Source: an uncultured Oscillospiraceae bacterium
GTDB lineage: Bacteria > Bacillota > Clostridia > Oscillospirales > Oscillospiraceae
Reading direction: 5' to 3'
Assembly (NCBI GenBank): GCA_910584285.1
Contig: CAJTYK010000089.1
Location: forward strand, 1-5,076
DNA: 5,076 bases
Shown: piece by piece, positions 1-5,076 of the stretch
Position numbering within the stretch: the first letter of the stretch is position 1
How the letters are laid out: each line of letters begins with the position of its first letter
Program-made: the position numbers and the translations under genes
The notes under the pieces: model-generated
Seen by the model: the letters and a program-made list of their open reading frames with translations, nothing else
What the model was told of the DNA's origin: nothing
Databases searched by the model: none

Positions 1-821
1 GGGGTGATGGCGTAGTTGGCGAAGCCGTAGTTTAGCAGGGCCTTGGCGCTGTCGAACCGGTCGTTGGAGGTGGGGGCGTGCATCACCACGGCGATGAGCT
101 CCATGCCGTCCCGCTCCGCCGTGGCGGACAGGCAGTACAGCGCCGTGTCCGTAAAGCCGGTTTTCAGCCCCGTGGCCCCCTCATAGTAGAAGATCAGCCG
201 GTTGGTGTTGGACAGCTGGAACGCTCCGTCCCGCAGTGTGTCCATCCAGATGGTGGTGTACTCCCGGATGGAGGGATGGTGCAGGATCAGCTCCCGGCTC
301 ATGAGGGCGATGTCGTGGGCACAGGTCACGTGGCCCTGGACGGGCAAGCCGGTGCAGTTGACAAAGTTGGTGCGCTCCATGCCCAGCTCCCGGGCCTTTT
401 CGTTCATCTTGTCCACGAAGGCGGGCTCGCTGCCTGCGATGTGCTCAGCTAAAGCCACGGCGCAGTCATTGGCGGAGACGACCGTCACCGCCTTTACCAT
501 GTCTCGGACGGTCATCTGCTCGTTTTCCTTCAGCCAGATCTGGCTGCCCCCCATGGAGATGGCGTGGGGGGAGGCGGTCACCAGATCGTCCCAGCCCAGC
601 GCCCCGCTGTCAATGGCCTCCATCACCAGCAGCAGGGTCATCACCTTGGTGACGGAGGCGGGCTCGTACTGGGCGTCAGCCTCGTGGTTGTACAGCACCT
701 TTCCGGTGGTCTTTTCCATCAGAATGGCGGAGGGAGCCGTCACCTCCACCGGGGCGGCGGCGTAAGCCCTCGCGGGCGCCAGGCAGAGCAGCGCCAGCGC
801 CAGAGCGGCAAGTCGTTTCAT
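1..821 (-). CDS. D-alanyl-D-alanine carboxypeptidase (PBP5/DacF-like, peptidase S11), 3' end missing
   Basis: Secreted serine D,D-carboxypeptidase expected to remove the terminal D-alanine from peptidoglycan stem pentapeptides on the outer face of the membrane. The 273 visible codons carry a signal peptide (MKR followed by a leucine/alanine-rich core, likely cleavage after A-Y-A at residues 19-21). All three catalytic motifs of the penicillin-binding fold are present: S56-V-T-K59 with the acylated serine, S116-A-N118, and K220-T-G222. Spacing matches the S11 family. Family members are usually about 380-430 residues, so roughly the last third (rest of the catalytic domain, C-terminal beta domain and membrane anchor) lies beyond the left edge. 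The ATG at 821 is supported by AAAGAGG at 829-835, seven bases upstream. It is transcribed divergently from the rubredoxin gene. I found no convincing -35/-10 pair for it. Paralogues dacA, dacB and dacF cannot be separated here, so no symbol is given. Confidence 0.93.
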   Translation of the reverse strand, partial: MKRLAALALALLCLAPARAYAAAPVEVTAPSAILMEKTTGKVLYNHEADAQYEPASVTKVMTLLLVMEAIDSGALGWDDLVTASPHAISMGGSQIWLKENEQMTVRDMVKAVTVVSANDCAVALAEHIAGSEPAFVDKMNEKARELGMERTNFVNCTGLPVQGHVTCAHDIALMSRELILHHPSIREYTTIWMDTLRDGAFQLSNTNRLIFYYEGATGLKTGFTDTALYCLSATAERDGMELIAVVMHAPTSNDRFDSAKALLNYGFANYAIT

Positions 822-841
822 GGCGTAACCTCTTTCCGTAT

Positions 842-863
842 ATACTCGGGCCGATGCCCGTAT
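842..863. repeat. Imperfect inverted repeat upstream of the carboxypeptidase gene
   Basis: CGGGC (847-851) and GCCCG (856-860) form a perfect 5-bp stem around a CGAT loop. The flanks ATAC (842-845) and TAT (861-863) extend the symmetry imperfectly. It lies seven bases upstream of the carboxypeptidase Shine-Dalgarno, so it could be a leader hairpin or a repressor site. The short length means it may also be chance. Confidence 0.25.
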
Positions 864-949
864 GGGGAAAGGATGTGAAGATCGCCCCAGTTCTATGCGC
901 GGACGGGCTCACAGATGCTGGAAGAACAGGGTGGCTTTGGTCGAAGCCA

Positions 950-978
950 TTGACAAGGTGGGCGGCAGGGAGTATAAT
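950..978 (+). promoter_or_regulatory. Consensus sigma-A promoter for the rubredoxin gene
   Basis: TTGACA at 950-955 and TATAAT at 973-978 are separated by exactly 17 bases, so both hexamers and the spacer match the housekeeping consensus at every position. The predicted start of transcription is near 985, giving an untranslated leader of about 26 bases that contains little besides the Shine-Dalgarno. No operator-like symmetry overlaps it, so strong constitutive expression is the simplest inference. Confidence 0.9.
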
Positions 979-1010
979 TCTTCCATTCCAAAGAAAAGGA
1001 GCGTTTGTCC

Positions 1011-1166
1011 ATGGAAAAGTACGTCTGCGTCTGCGGTTGGGAATACGACCCCGCGGTGGGTGATCCCGACGGCGGTATCGCCCCCGGCACCGCCTTTGCC
1101 GATATCCCCGACGACTGGGTGTGCCCTGTGTGCGGGCTGGGGAAGGATGCCTTCTCTCCCGCGTAA
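1011..1166 (+). CDS. Rubredoxin with a shortened first metal knuckle (Cys-X-Cys)
   Basis: Small cytoplasmic iron protein of 51 residues, the usual rubredoxin length, carrying one electron on a single Fe(Cys)4 site. In clostridia such proteins commonly pass electrons to rubrerythrins, flavodiiron proteins or other oxygen/peroxide-detoxifying enzymes. The family signature is clear: YDPAVGDPDGGIAPGT in the middle, then D-D-W-V at 34-37 and the second knuckle C38-P-V-C41-G. The first knuckle is atypical: it reads V-C6-V-C8-G, one residue short of the canonical C-X-X-C-G. The remaining sequence is intact and in frame, so this looks like a one-codon deletion, not a frameshift. AAAGGAG at 995-1001, nine bases before the ATG, fixes the start. 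The gene has its own promoter and terminator, so it is monocistronic. Identity as a rubredoxin is secure; normal iron binding is not. Confidence 0.93.
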   Translation: MEKYVCVCGWEYDPAVGDPDGGIAPGTAFADIPDDWVCPVCGLGKDAFSPA

Positions 1167-1178
1167 CAAAACGCGCGG

Positions 1179-1208
1179 CGGCCGGAGCCGAAAGGCTCCG
1201 GCCGTTTT
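1179..1208 (+). terminator. Rho-independent terminator of the rubredoxin gene
   Basis: An 11-bp perfect GC-rich stem (1179-1189 with 1194-1204) is closed by a GAAA tetraloop and followed by TTTT at 1205-1208. It begins 12 bases after the rubredoxin stop codon and separates that gene from the pyrE promoter. Confidence 0.92.
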
Positions 1209-1233
1209 GGGCCGGTCCGGGGGTTGAATGCCC

Positions 1234-1262
1234 TTGCCTCCGCCGGGAAAAGATGATATAAT
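1234..1262 (+). promoter_or_regulatory. Extended -10 promoter for pyrE-radC
   Basis: TATAAT at 1257-1262 is preceded by TG at 1254-1255, giving the extended -10 form TGATATAAT. TTGCCT at 1234-1239 is a 4/6 match to the -35 element with a 17-base spacer. Transcription should start near 1269, leaving a leader of about 36 bases. That leader is too short for a PyrR-type attenuator, and no hairpin is visible in it. Confidence 0.78.
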
Positions 1263-1304
1263 TTTCTCAATGTATACCCCAACTACAAAAAGGGAGAGAT
1301 CCGC

Positions 1305-1979
1305 ATGACCTACCGGGAGGAATTCATCCACTTTATGGTGCGCTCCGGCGTGCTTACCTTCGGGGACTTCACTACCAAGTCGGGGCGCAAAACCCCCTAC
1401 TTCGTCAACACCGGCAACTATAAAACCGGCGCCCAGGCCGCCCGGCTGGGGGACTACTATGCCGCCTGCATCCAGGAGCATATGCCCCAGGGCATCGACG
1501 CCCTGTTCGGCCCCGCCTACAAGGGCATCCCGCTGGTGGTGGCCGCCGCATCCTCCCTGTATCGGGGCTATGGCCGGGATCTGCCCTACTGCTTCAACCG
1601 CAAGGAGGCCAAGGATCACGGCGAGGGCGGGGCCATGGTGGGCTACAGGCCCCAGGATGGCGACCGGATCGCCATCATCGAGGATGTGGTGACCGCGGGC
1701 ACCGCCGTGCGGGAGACTATCCAGCTGTTCCAGTCGGTGGCGGACGTGACCTTCGCCGCCCTGTTCGTCAGCGTGGATCGGATGGAGCGGGGCACCCGGG
1801 ACTGCACCACCCTGGACGAGCTGCGGCAGGACTACGGCATCCAGGTCTATCCCATCGTCACCATCCGGGACGTTATGAACTGCCTCCACAACCGGGAGGT
1901 GGACGGCAGGGTGTACATCGACGACGCCATGCTGGGCCGGATGGAGGACTATCTGGCGCAATACGGGCCCCGGGGGTGA
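1305..1979 (+). CDS. pyrE: Orotate phosphoribosyltransferase
   Basis: Catalyses orotate + PRPP to orotidine 5'-monophosphate + pyrophosphate, the fifth step of de novo UMP synthesis, in the cytoplasm as a dimer. The 224-residue length is typical of the longer PyrE type. Visible signatures are F-G-P-A-Y-K-G at 68-74 (substrate/PRPP contact), the flexible catalytic loop R99-K-E-A-K-D-H-G-E-G108, and the PRPP-binding loop I-I-E126-D127-V-V-T-A-G-T-A at 124-134. The start is supported by AGGGAGAG at 1291-1298. The gene is first in a two-gene unit with radC; no other pyrimidine gene is visible in the window, so here pyrE is separate from the usual pyr cluster. Its TGA forms the 3' end of the radC Shine-Dalgarno. 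Confidence 0.97.
   Translation: MTYREEFIHFMVRSGVLTFGDFTTKSGRKTPYFVNTGNYKTGAQAARLGDYYAACIQEHMPQGIDALFGPAYKGIPLVVAAASSLYRGYGRDLPYCFNRKEAKDHGEGGAMVGYRPQDGDRIAIIEDVVTAGTAVRETIQLFQSVADVTFAALFVSVDRMERGTRDCTTLDELRQDYGIQVYPIVTIRDVMNCLHNREVDGRVYIDDAMLGRMEDYLAQYGPRG
1972..1979 (+). promoter_or_regulatory. radC ribosome binding site overlapping the pyrE stop codon
   Basis: GGGGGTGA differs by one base from the ideal GGAGGTGA, and its TGA is the pyrE stop. It sits six bases before the GTG at 1986 and decides that start over the in-frame ATG at 2013, for which the nearest purine tract (GGAGAG at 1992-1997) is 15 bases away. The overlap suggests translational coupling of radC to pyrE. Confidence 0.65.
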
Positions 1980-1985
1980 CCGGCG

Positions 1986-2684
1986 GTGGCCGGAGAGAAG
2001 AAGCCGCCCGGTATGCACACCGGACACCGGAGGCGGGTGAAGGACGAGTTCCTGGCCAACGGGCTGACCGGCATGGCGGATCACCGGGTGCTGGAGCTGC
2101 TGCTGTACCATGCCATCCCCCAGGGGGACGTGAATCCCCTGGCCCACCGGCTGATGGATCACTTCGGCTCGCTGACGGGGGTGTTCCACGCCACCCACGA
2201 GCAGCTCATGGAGGTGGACGGGGTGGGGTACGCCACGGCGGTGCTCATCCGGCTGATCCCGGCGGTGGCGGCCCGATACCTGGAGGACAGCAGCAGCGCG
2301 GGCGAGCAGTACTTCAGCTCCTGGCAGTTCCGGGAGCTGCTGTTCCCGCTGTTTTTCGGGCAGCGCAACGAGCTGGCCTACCTGGTGTGCATGGACGCCA
2401 AGAGCAAGCTGATCGTCACCAAAAAGCTGGGGGAGGGCATCGCGGACACGGTGCAGATCACCACCCGAAAGGTGCTGGAGATGGCCTTGAGCTGCAACGC
2501 CAGCCGGGTGGTGCTGGCCCACAACCACGTGTCCGGGGTGGCCATCTGGTCGCCCGAGGATTTGGACACCACCCTGCGGCTGAAGCGAGTGCTTTTGGAG
2601 GCGGGGATCGAGCTGGTGGATCACTGCATTTTCGCCAACGACGACATGGTGTCCATGGCGGATTCGGGACTGCTGAGGGATTAA
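1986..2684 (+). CDS. radC: RadC family protein (JAB/MPN domain)
   Basis: 232-residue RadC-type protein, the usual length. The family carries a historical DNA-repair name, but its biochemical role is unsettled; the C-terminal half has the JAB/MPN metalloprotease-like fold. Residues 11-100 form the N-terminal helical part with a helix-hairpin-helix-like V-D-G-V-G-Y stretch at 77-82. The JAB domain covers about 108-232. Its metal-site signature is H179-N-H181 followed by S189 and D192. Two deviations from the textbook motif are visible: HNHV instead of HNHP, and V-A-I-W in place of the usual D-P-T-P loop. R161-K162 stands where many proteobacterial RadCs have Arg-Glu; as I recall, clostridial members often have Lys here. 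GTG at 1986 is preferred for its Shine-Dalgarno; the ATG at 2013 would give 223 residues and remains possible, because many homologues begin near the HxGHR segment. The gene is second in the pyrE unit and ends before a strong terminator. Confidence 0.93.
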   Translation: MAGEKKPPGMHTGHRRRVKDEFLANGLTGMADHRVLELLLYHAIPQGDVNPLAHRLMDHFGSLTGVFHATHEQLMEVDGVGYATAVLIRLIPAVAARYLEDSSSAGEQYFSSWQFRELLFPLFFGQRNELAYLVCMDAKSKLIVTKKLGEGIADTVQITTRKVLEMALSCNASRVVLAHNHVSGVAIWSPEDLDTTLRLKRVLLEAGIELVDHCIFANDDMVSMADSGLLRD

Positions 2685-2692
2685 AGGACAGG

Positions 2693-2732
2693 AAACGCGC
2701 CGCCGGGAGGGAGAGTCCCGGCGGCGCGTTTT
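2693..2732 (+). terminator. Terminator between convergent radC and the MFS gene
   Basis: A 16-bp perfect stem (2693-2708 with 2716-2731), GC-rich except for AAA/TTT at its base, encloses a seven-base loop and runs into TTTT at 2729-2732. It starts eight bases after the radC stop and abuts the stop codon of the opposing MFS gene. It is strong in the plus direction. Read leftward the T-tract is interrupted (TTTCCTGTCC), so termination of the MFS transcript here is plausible but weaker. Confidence 0.9.
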
Positions 2733-2733
2733 G

Positions 2734-3840
2734 TCAGGAGAACAGCCACCCGAACAGGGGGGCCAGGGGAATCATGGTCAGGCTGAACACCATGGACGAC
2801 ACCGACACCAGAGTGGCCCGGGCGGAGGAGGGAAAGCGGGCGTTGAGCCGCTTGTCGCTCACCAGCTGGAGGGCGTCGTCCAGCAGTCCGGCCAGCAGCC
2901 CCGCCAGGAGCAGCAGAGGCAGCGCCCGTCCCCGGGCCAGCAGGACGCAGACCGTCACCCCCGCCCCGGTGAGCAGCACCGCCCTCCCGTAGGGCAACCG
3001 ATCCAGCGGCCCGGTGATGAGGCCCGCCAGCGCCCCGCCCAGCCCCAGCACGAACAGCGCCGGACCCAGCAGGGCGGGGAGGGGGACGGCCTCCCCCACC
3101 CGCTGCTGGAGGAAGAACCGGGTGAGGGTGGCCCCCGCCCCCACCAGGGCGTTGAGGGCCATGATCCAACCAGCGATCCTGTCCTGCCGCAGCACGGCCC
3201 AGGCCGCCCGGAACACCTCCGCCAGAGCGGCGGGGAAGGAGAGAGAGCGCGGCTGCGCCCGGGGGCGCTCCGGCTCCGTCAGGGCCAGCGCCCCGCACAG
3301 GCCCAGGGCGGCCACGGCGGCGTCCAGCAGGTAGGCCGTCCGCCAGCCCAGCAGTACCGTGGCCCCCGCCAGCAGCATGGCCACGCCGTCGCTGAGCCGG
3401 AACAGGCCGTTTTGCAGGGAGGAGAAGCGCAGGTAGCCGTCCGCCCAGCCCGCCTGGAGCATGGATTCGTAGGTGATGGCCTCCCGGGTGCCGGACTGGA
3501 GGTTATAGGCCAGGGCGTTGGCCGCCATCGCGATACACACACCCGCCGTGCCGTGGGAGGCCGCCATCAGCAGGGCGCACAGGACAAACATGGCCTGGCT
3601 GAGCAGAAGGGTGCGCTTGCGGCCCAGCAGGTCGGCCAGCAGGCCGGAGGGCAGCTCGCCGCACAAGCTCACCACGTGAAACAGGCTCTCCACCAGTCCG
3701 ATCTCCACCAGGGAGAACCCCCGCAGACCCAGCAGCAGCACCCACACGCTGCCCGCCGGGTGGAAGCCGGTGGACCACTCCAGCAGCATGAGGGCCCGCT
3801 TCTGCCGGGATAAGTTGAAATTCTTGCTGTTTTCAGGCAT
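2734..3840 (-). CDS. Major facilitator superfamily transporter (putative drug/metabolite efflux)
   Basis: Polytopic inner-membrane secondary transporter of 368 residues, slightly short for the 12-helix MFS (about 400). Roughly eleven to twelve hydrophobic segments can be drawn, from about residue 17 to the C-terminus, with a polar central loop at 189-220. MFS motif A lies between the second and third helices: G61-E-L-P-S-G-L-L-A-D70-L-L-G-R74-K-R. The segment S-G-T-R-E-A-I-T-Y-E-S-M at 116-127 and the late L-N-A-R-F-P-S-S-A-R-A-T segment resemble a broad group of Firmicute MFS permeases related to drug exporters. The substrate cannot be read from sequence. The ATG at 3840 has AAAGGA 12 bases upstream, a long spacing, and that site is inside the hairpin described separately. 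The 28-codon frame upstream is in the same reading frame, ended by one TGA. The attenuator-like leader favours a role in antibiotic or toxic-compound efflux, by inference only. Confidence 0.88.
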   Translation of the reverse strand: MPENSKNFNLSRQKRALMLLEWSTGFHPAGSVWVLLLGLRGFSLVEIGLVESLFHVVSLCGELPSGLLADLLGRKRTLLLSQAMFVLCALLMAASHGTAGVCIAMAANALAYNLQSGTREAITYESMLQAGWADGYLRFSSLQNGLFRLSDGVAMLLAGATVLLGWRTAYLLDAAVAALGLCGALALTEPERPRAQPRSLSFPAALAEVFRAAWAVLRQDRIAGWIMALNALVGAGATLTRFFLQQRVGEAVPLPALLGPALFVLGLGGALAGLITGPLDRLPYGRAVLLTGAGVTVCVLLARGRALPLLLLAGLLAGLLDDALQLVSDKRLNARFPSSARATLVSVSSMVFSLTMIPLAPLFGWLFS

Positions 3841-3884
3841 AAAAATACGCCGTCCTTTCTGAAAAATACAGAATAGGATCGGCG
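3841..3884 (-). terminator. Putative attenuator hairpin in the MFS leader, sequestering its ribosome binding site
   Basis: On the minus strand the 5' arm (3884-3869) reads CGCCG-A-TCCT-A-TTCTG and the 3' arm (3861-3848) CAGAA-AGGA-CGGCG. They pair over 14 bases with two single bulged A's and a seven-base TATTTTT loop. The 3' arm contains AAAGGA (3858-3853), the only Shine-Dalgarno candidate for the MFS gene, so the closed form should block initiation. Directly after the stem comes TATTTTT (3847-3841) and then the ATG at 3840. The hairpin therefore also fits an intrinsic terminator that would stop transcription at the start codon. GTATTTTT appears twice, across the loop and as the tail. Whether it acts on transcription, translation or both is unresolved; pairing was done by eye. 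Confidence 0.6.
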
Positions 3885-3936
3885 CAACCGCTTTGTTCGG
3901 AGCCGTTCAGCCCCCGAAAAAGGGCGCACCAATCCC
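3875..3936 (-). promoter_or_regulatory. Candidate anti-attenuator pairing between the small frame and the MFS hairpin
   Basis: On the minus strand, GGGATTGGTGCG (3936-3925, inside the 28-codon frame) can pair with TGCGCCGATCCT (3886-3875) over 12 contiguous positions: eight Watson-Crick and four G-U. The second segment is most of the 5' arm of the attenuator hairpin, so the two folds exclude each other; forming this one frees the transporter's Shine-Dalgarno and removes the terminator. A further CTGGAC/GTCCAG match (3988-3983 with 3942-3937) could form an early hairpin ending beside the first segment. Found by manual pairing only. Confidence 0.4.
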
Positions 3937-3993
3937 CTGGACGGCAAAGGCGCAGCCAAAAAATTCCAAAATCACGCTGTTTGTCCAGCCCAT
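3907..3993 (-). CDS. 28-residue hydrophobic small ORF, possible leader peptide of the MFS gene
   Basis: Unrecognised small open frame, too short for standard gene calling. It begins MGWTNSVILEFF and ends GAPFFGG; most residues are hydrophobic or glycine, with five phenylalanines, one acidic residue and no basic ones. AAAGGGGG (4009-4002) lies eight bases before the ATG, one mismatch from the ideal Shine-Dalgarno and better placed than that of the transporter gene. A promoter-like pair lies just upstream at 4056-4028. The frame ends 66 bases before the MFS start codon and in the same phase. Its 3' part includes the segment that can pair with the attenuator hairpin. Two roles are possible: a cis-acting leader peptide whose translation senses ribosome inhibition, or a free membrane micropeptide. 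It could also be a chance frame, since 28 codons without a stop is not remarkable in GC-rich DNA. The initiation signals are the main support. Confidence 0.42.
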   Translation of the reverse strand: MGWTNSVILEFFGCAFAVQGIGAPFFGG

Positions 3994-4027
3994 GGAGCAC
4001 GCCCCCTTTCTCTGCGAAATTATATTT

Positions 4028-4056
4028 ATAGTATCAGATCAACCGCCCGGTGTCAA
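4028..4056 (-). promoter_or_regulatory. Leftward sigma-A-type promoter for the small ORF-MFS unit
   Basis: On the minus strand TTGACA (4056-4051) is a perfect -35 element and TACTAT (4033-4028) a 4/6 match to the -10, with a 17-base spacer. Transcription would begin near 4021, giving a leader of about 180 bases before the MFS start. A perfect TATAAT also occurs at 4024-4019 but has no -35 partner at usable distance. The -35 hexamer lies 11 bases from the CIRCE element. Confidence 0.55.
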
Positions 4057-4067
4057 GTGGAAGAAGA

Positions 4068-4094
4068 TTAGCACTCTAATACAGAGAGTGCTAA
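4068..4094. promoter_or_regulatory. CIRCE operator (HrcA binding site)
   Basis: TTAGCACTC (4068-4076), nine bases, then GAGTGCTAA (4086-4094): an exact match to the CIRCE consensus in both arms and in the spacer. One further A-T pair extends each arm. CIRCE is bound by the repressor HrcA, which represses class I heat-shock genes until chaperonin capacity is overwhelmed. It lies 106 bases upstream of clpB and also just upstream of the leftward promoter. No hrcA gene is in the window. Confidence 0.97.
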
Positions 4095-4108
4095 TTGTTT
4101 ACACCCAG

Positions 4109-4139
4109 TTCATGAAATCCCCGGCGGGCGGGGTATACT
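4109..4139 (+). promoter_or_regulatory. Weak candidate promoter for clpB
   Basis: TATACT at 4134-4139 is a good -10 (5/6), but the best -35 at allowed distance is TTCATG (4109-4114, 3/6, 19-base spacer). An alternative is GTGTCA (4050-4055) with TCTAAT (4075-4080), also with a 19-base spacer, whose start point near 4087 would fall inside CIRCE. The second arrangement suits HrcA repression better; the first has the better -10. I cannot choose between them. Confidence 0.3.
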
Positions 4140-4160
4140 ACAGGATGAAACTACAGAACC

Positions 4161-4182
4161 GGCGGTGGGCTTTCCATCCGCC
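4161..4182 (+). other. Leader hairpin just before the clpB ribosome binding site
   Basis: GGCGGTGG (4161-4168) pairs with CCATCCGCC (4174-4182) as an 8-bp stem with one bulged T around a five-base loop. The AAAGGAG Shine-Dalgarno starts two bases later and is not sequestered. It may affect mRNA stability or ribosome access; no T-tract follows, so it is not a terminator. Confidence 0.4.
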
Positions 4183-4200
4183 CAAAGGAGTGTGAACTTC

Positions 4201-5076
<876 letters not shown>

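Noticed and set aside
909..2624. A 571-codon open frame on the minus strand.
   Set aside because: It lies antisense to rubredoxin, pyrE and nearly all of radC, which carry clear family motifs. Its Gly/His/Val/Gln-rich composition is typical of antisense frames in GC-rich genes.
2731..3813. A 360-codon open frame on the plus strand opposite the MFS gene.
   Set aside because: It is Gln/Gly/Arg-rich with no hydrophobic or catalytic pattern, while the opposite strand encodes transmembrane helices and MFS motif A.
3841..3993. TGA readthrough or selenocysteine fusion joining the small frame to the MFS protein, since both share one phase with no other stop between.
   Set aside because: Sharing a phase has a one-in-three chance and 22 stop-free codons are unremarkable. 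The MFS gene has its own ATG, the linker would add an unusual polar stretch before helix 1, and I see no SECIS-like element after the TGA.
4068..4094. The 4068-4094 inverted repeat as a terminator hairpin.
   Set aside because: It matches CIRCE exactly, including the nine-base spacer, has an AT-balanced stem and is not followed by a T-tract.
3893..4195. A 100-codon plus-strand frame starting at TTG, upstream of clpB.
   Set aside because: It has no Shine-Dalgarno, runs straight through CIRCE and the promoter elements, and its sequence has no coherent fold or family pattern.

Overview
The window looks like a chromosomal segment of a GC-rich, anaerobic, Gram-positive bacterium of the class Clostridia, most likely an Oscillospiraceae-type gut Firmicute. 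The signs are AAAGGAG-type Shine-Dalgarno sequences, consensus sigma-A promoters, a CIRCE operator, a clostridial-type RadC, a rubredoxin and a secreted D,D-carboxypeptidase. The family assignment is inference; no ribosomal RNA or other lineage marker is present.

Layout. 1-821 (minus) is the first 273 codons of a penicillin-binding-protein-type D-Ala-D-Ala carboxypeptidase that runs off the left edge. 950-1208 (plus) is a compact monocistronic rubredoxin unit: a perfect TTGACA-N17-TATAAT promoter, a 51-codon gene and a strong GAAA-loop terminator. 1234-2732 (plus) is a two-gene unit, pyrE then radC, with an extended -10 promoter, a coupled GTG start for radC and a terminator. 2734-3840 (minus) is an MFS transporter convergent with radC. 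3841-4200 is a 360-bp divergent regulatory region. 4201-5076 (plus) is the first 292 codons of the disaggregase ClpB, running off the right edge.

The divergent region is the most interesting part. Reading leftward, it holds a promoter (TTGACA-N17-TACTAT), a well-spaced Shine-Dalgarno, a 28-codon hydrophobic open frame, and then a 14-bp hairpin that contains the transporter's Shine-Dalgarno and is followed by a T-rich tract running into the transporter start codon. A segment inside the small frame can pair over 12 bases with one arm of that hairpin, giving a mutually exclusive fold. This is the architecture of ribosome-mediated attenuation, as known for several antibiotic-resistance genes, and I propose it controls the MFS transporter. 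It was deduced by hand pairing and is untested.

A perfect CIRCE (4068-4094) lies in the same region between the leftward promoter and clpB. clpB is therefore very probably an HrcA-controlled heat-shock gene, and the transporter unit might share that operator. The rubredoxin is also unusual: its first iron-binding knuckle is Cys-X-Cys rather than the canonical Cys-X-X-Cys.

The other genes are housekeeping functions (wall trimming, electron transfer, pyrimidine synthesis, RadC) with no evident functional link to each other.
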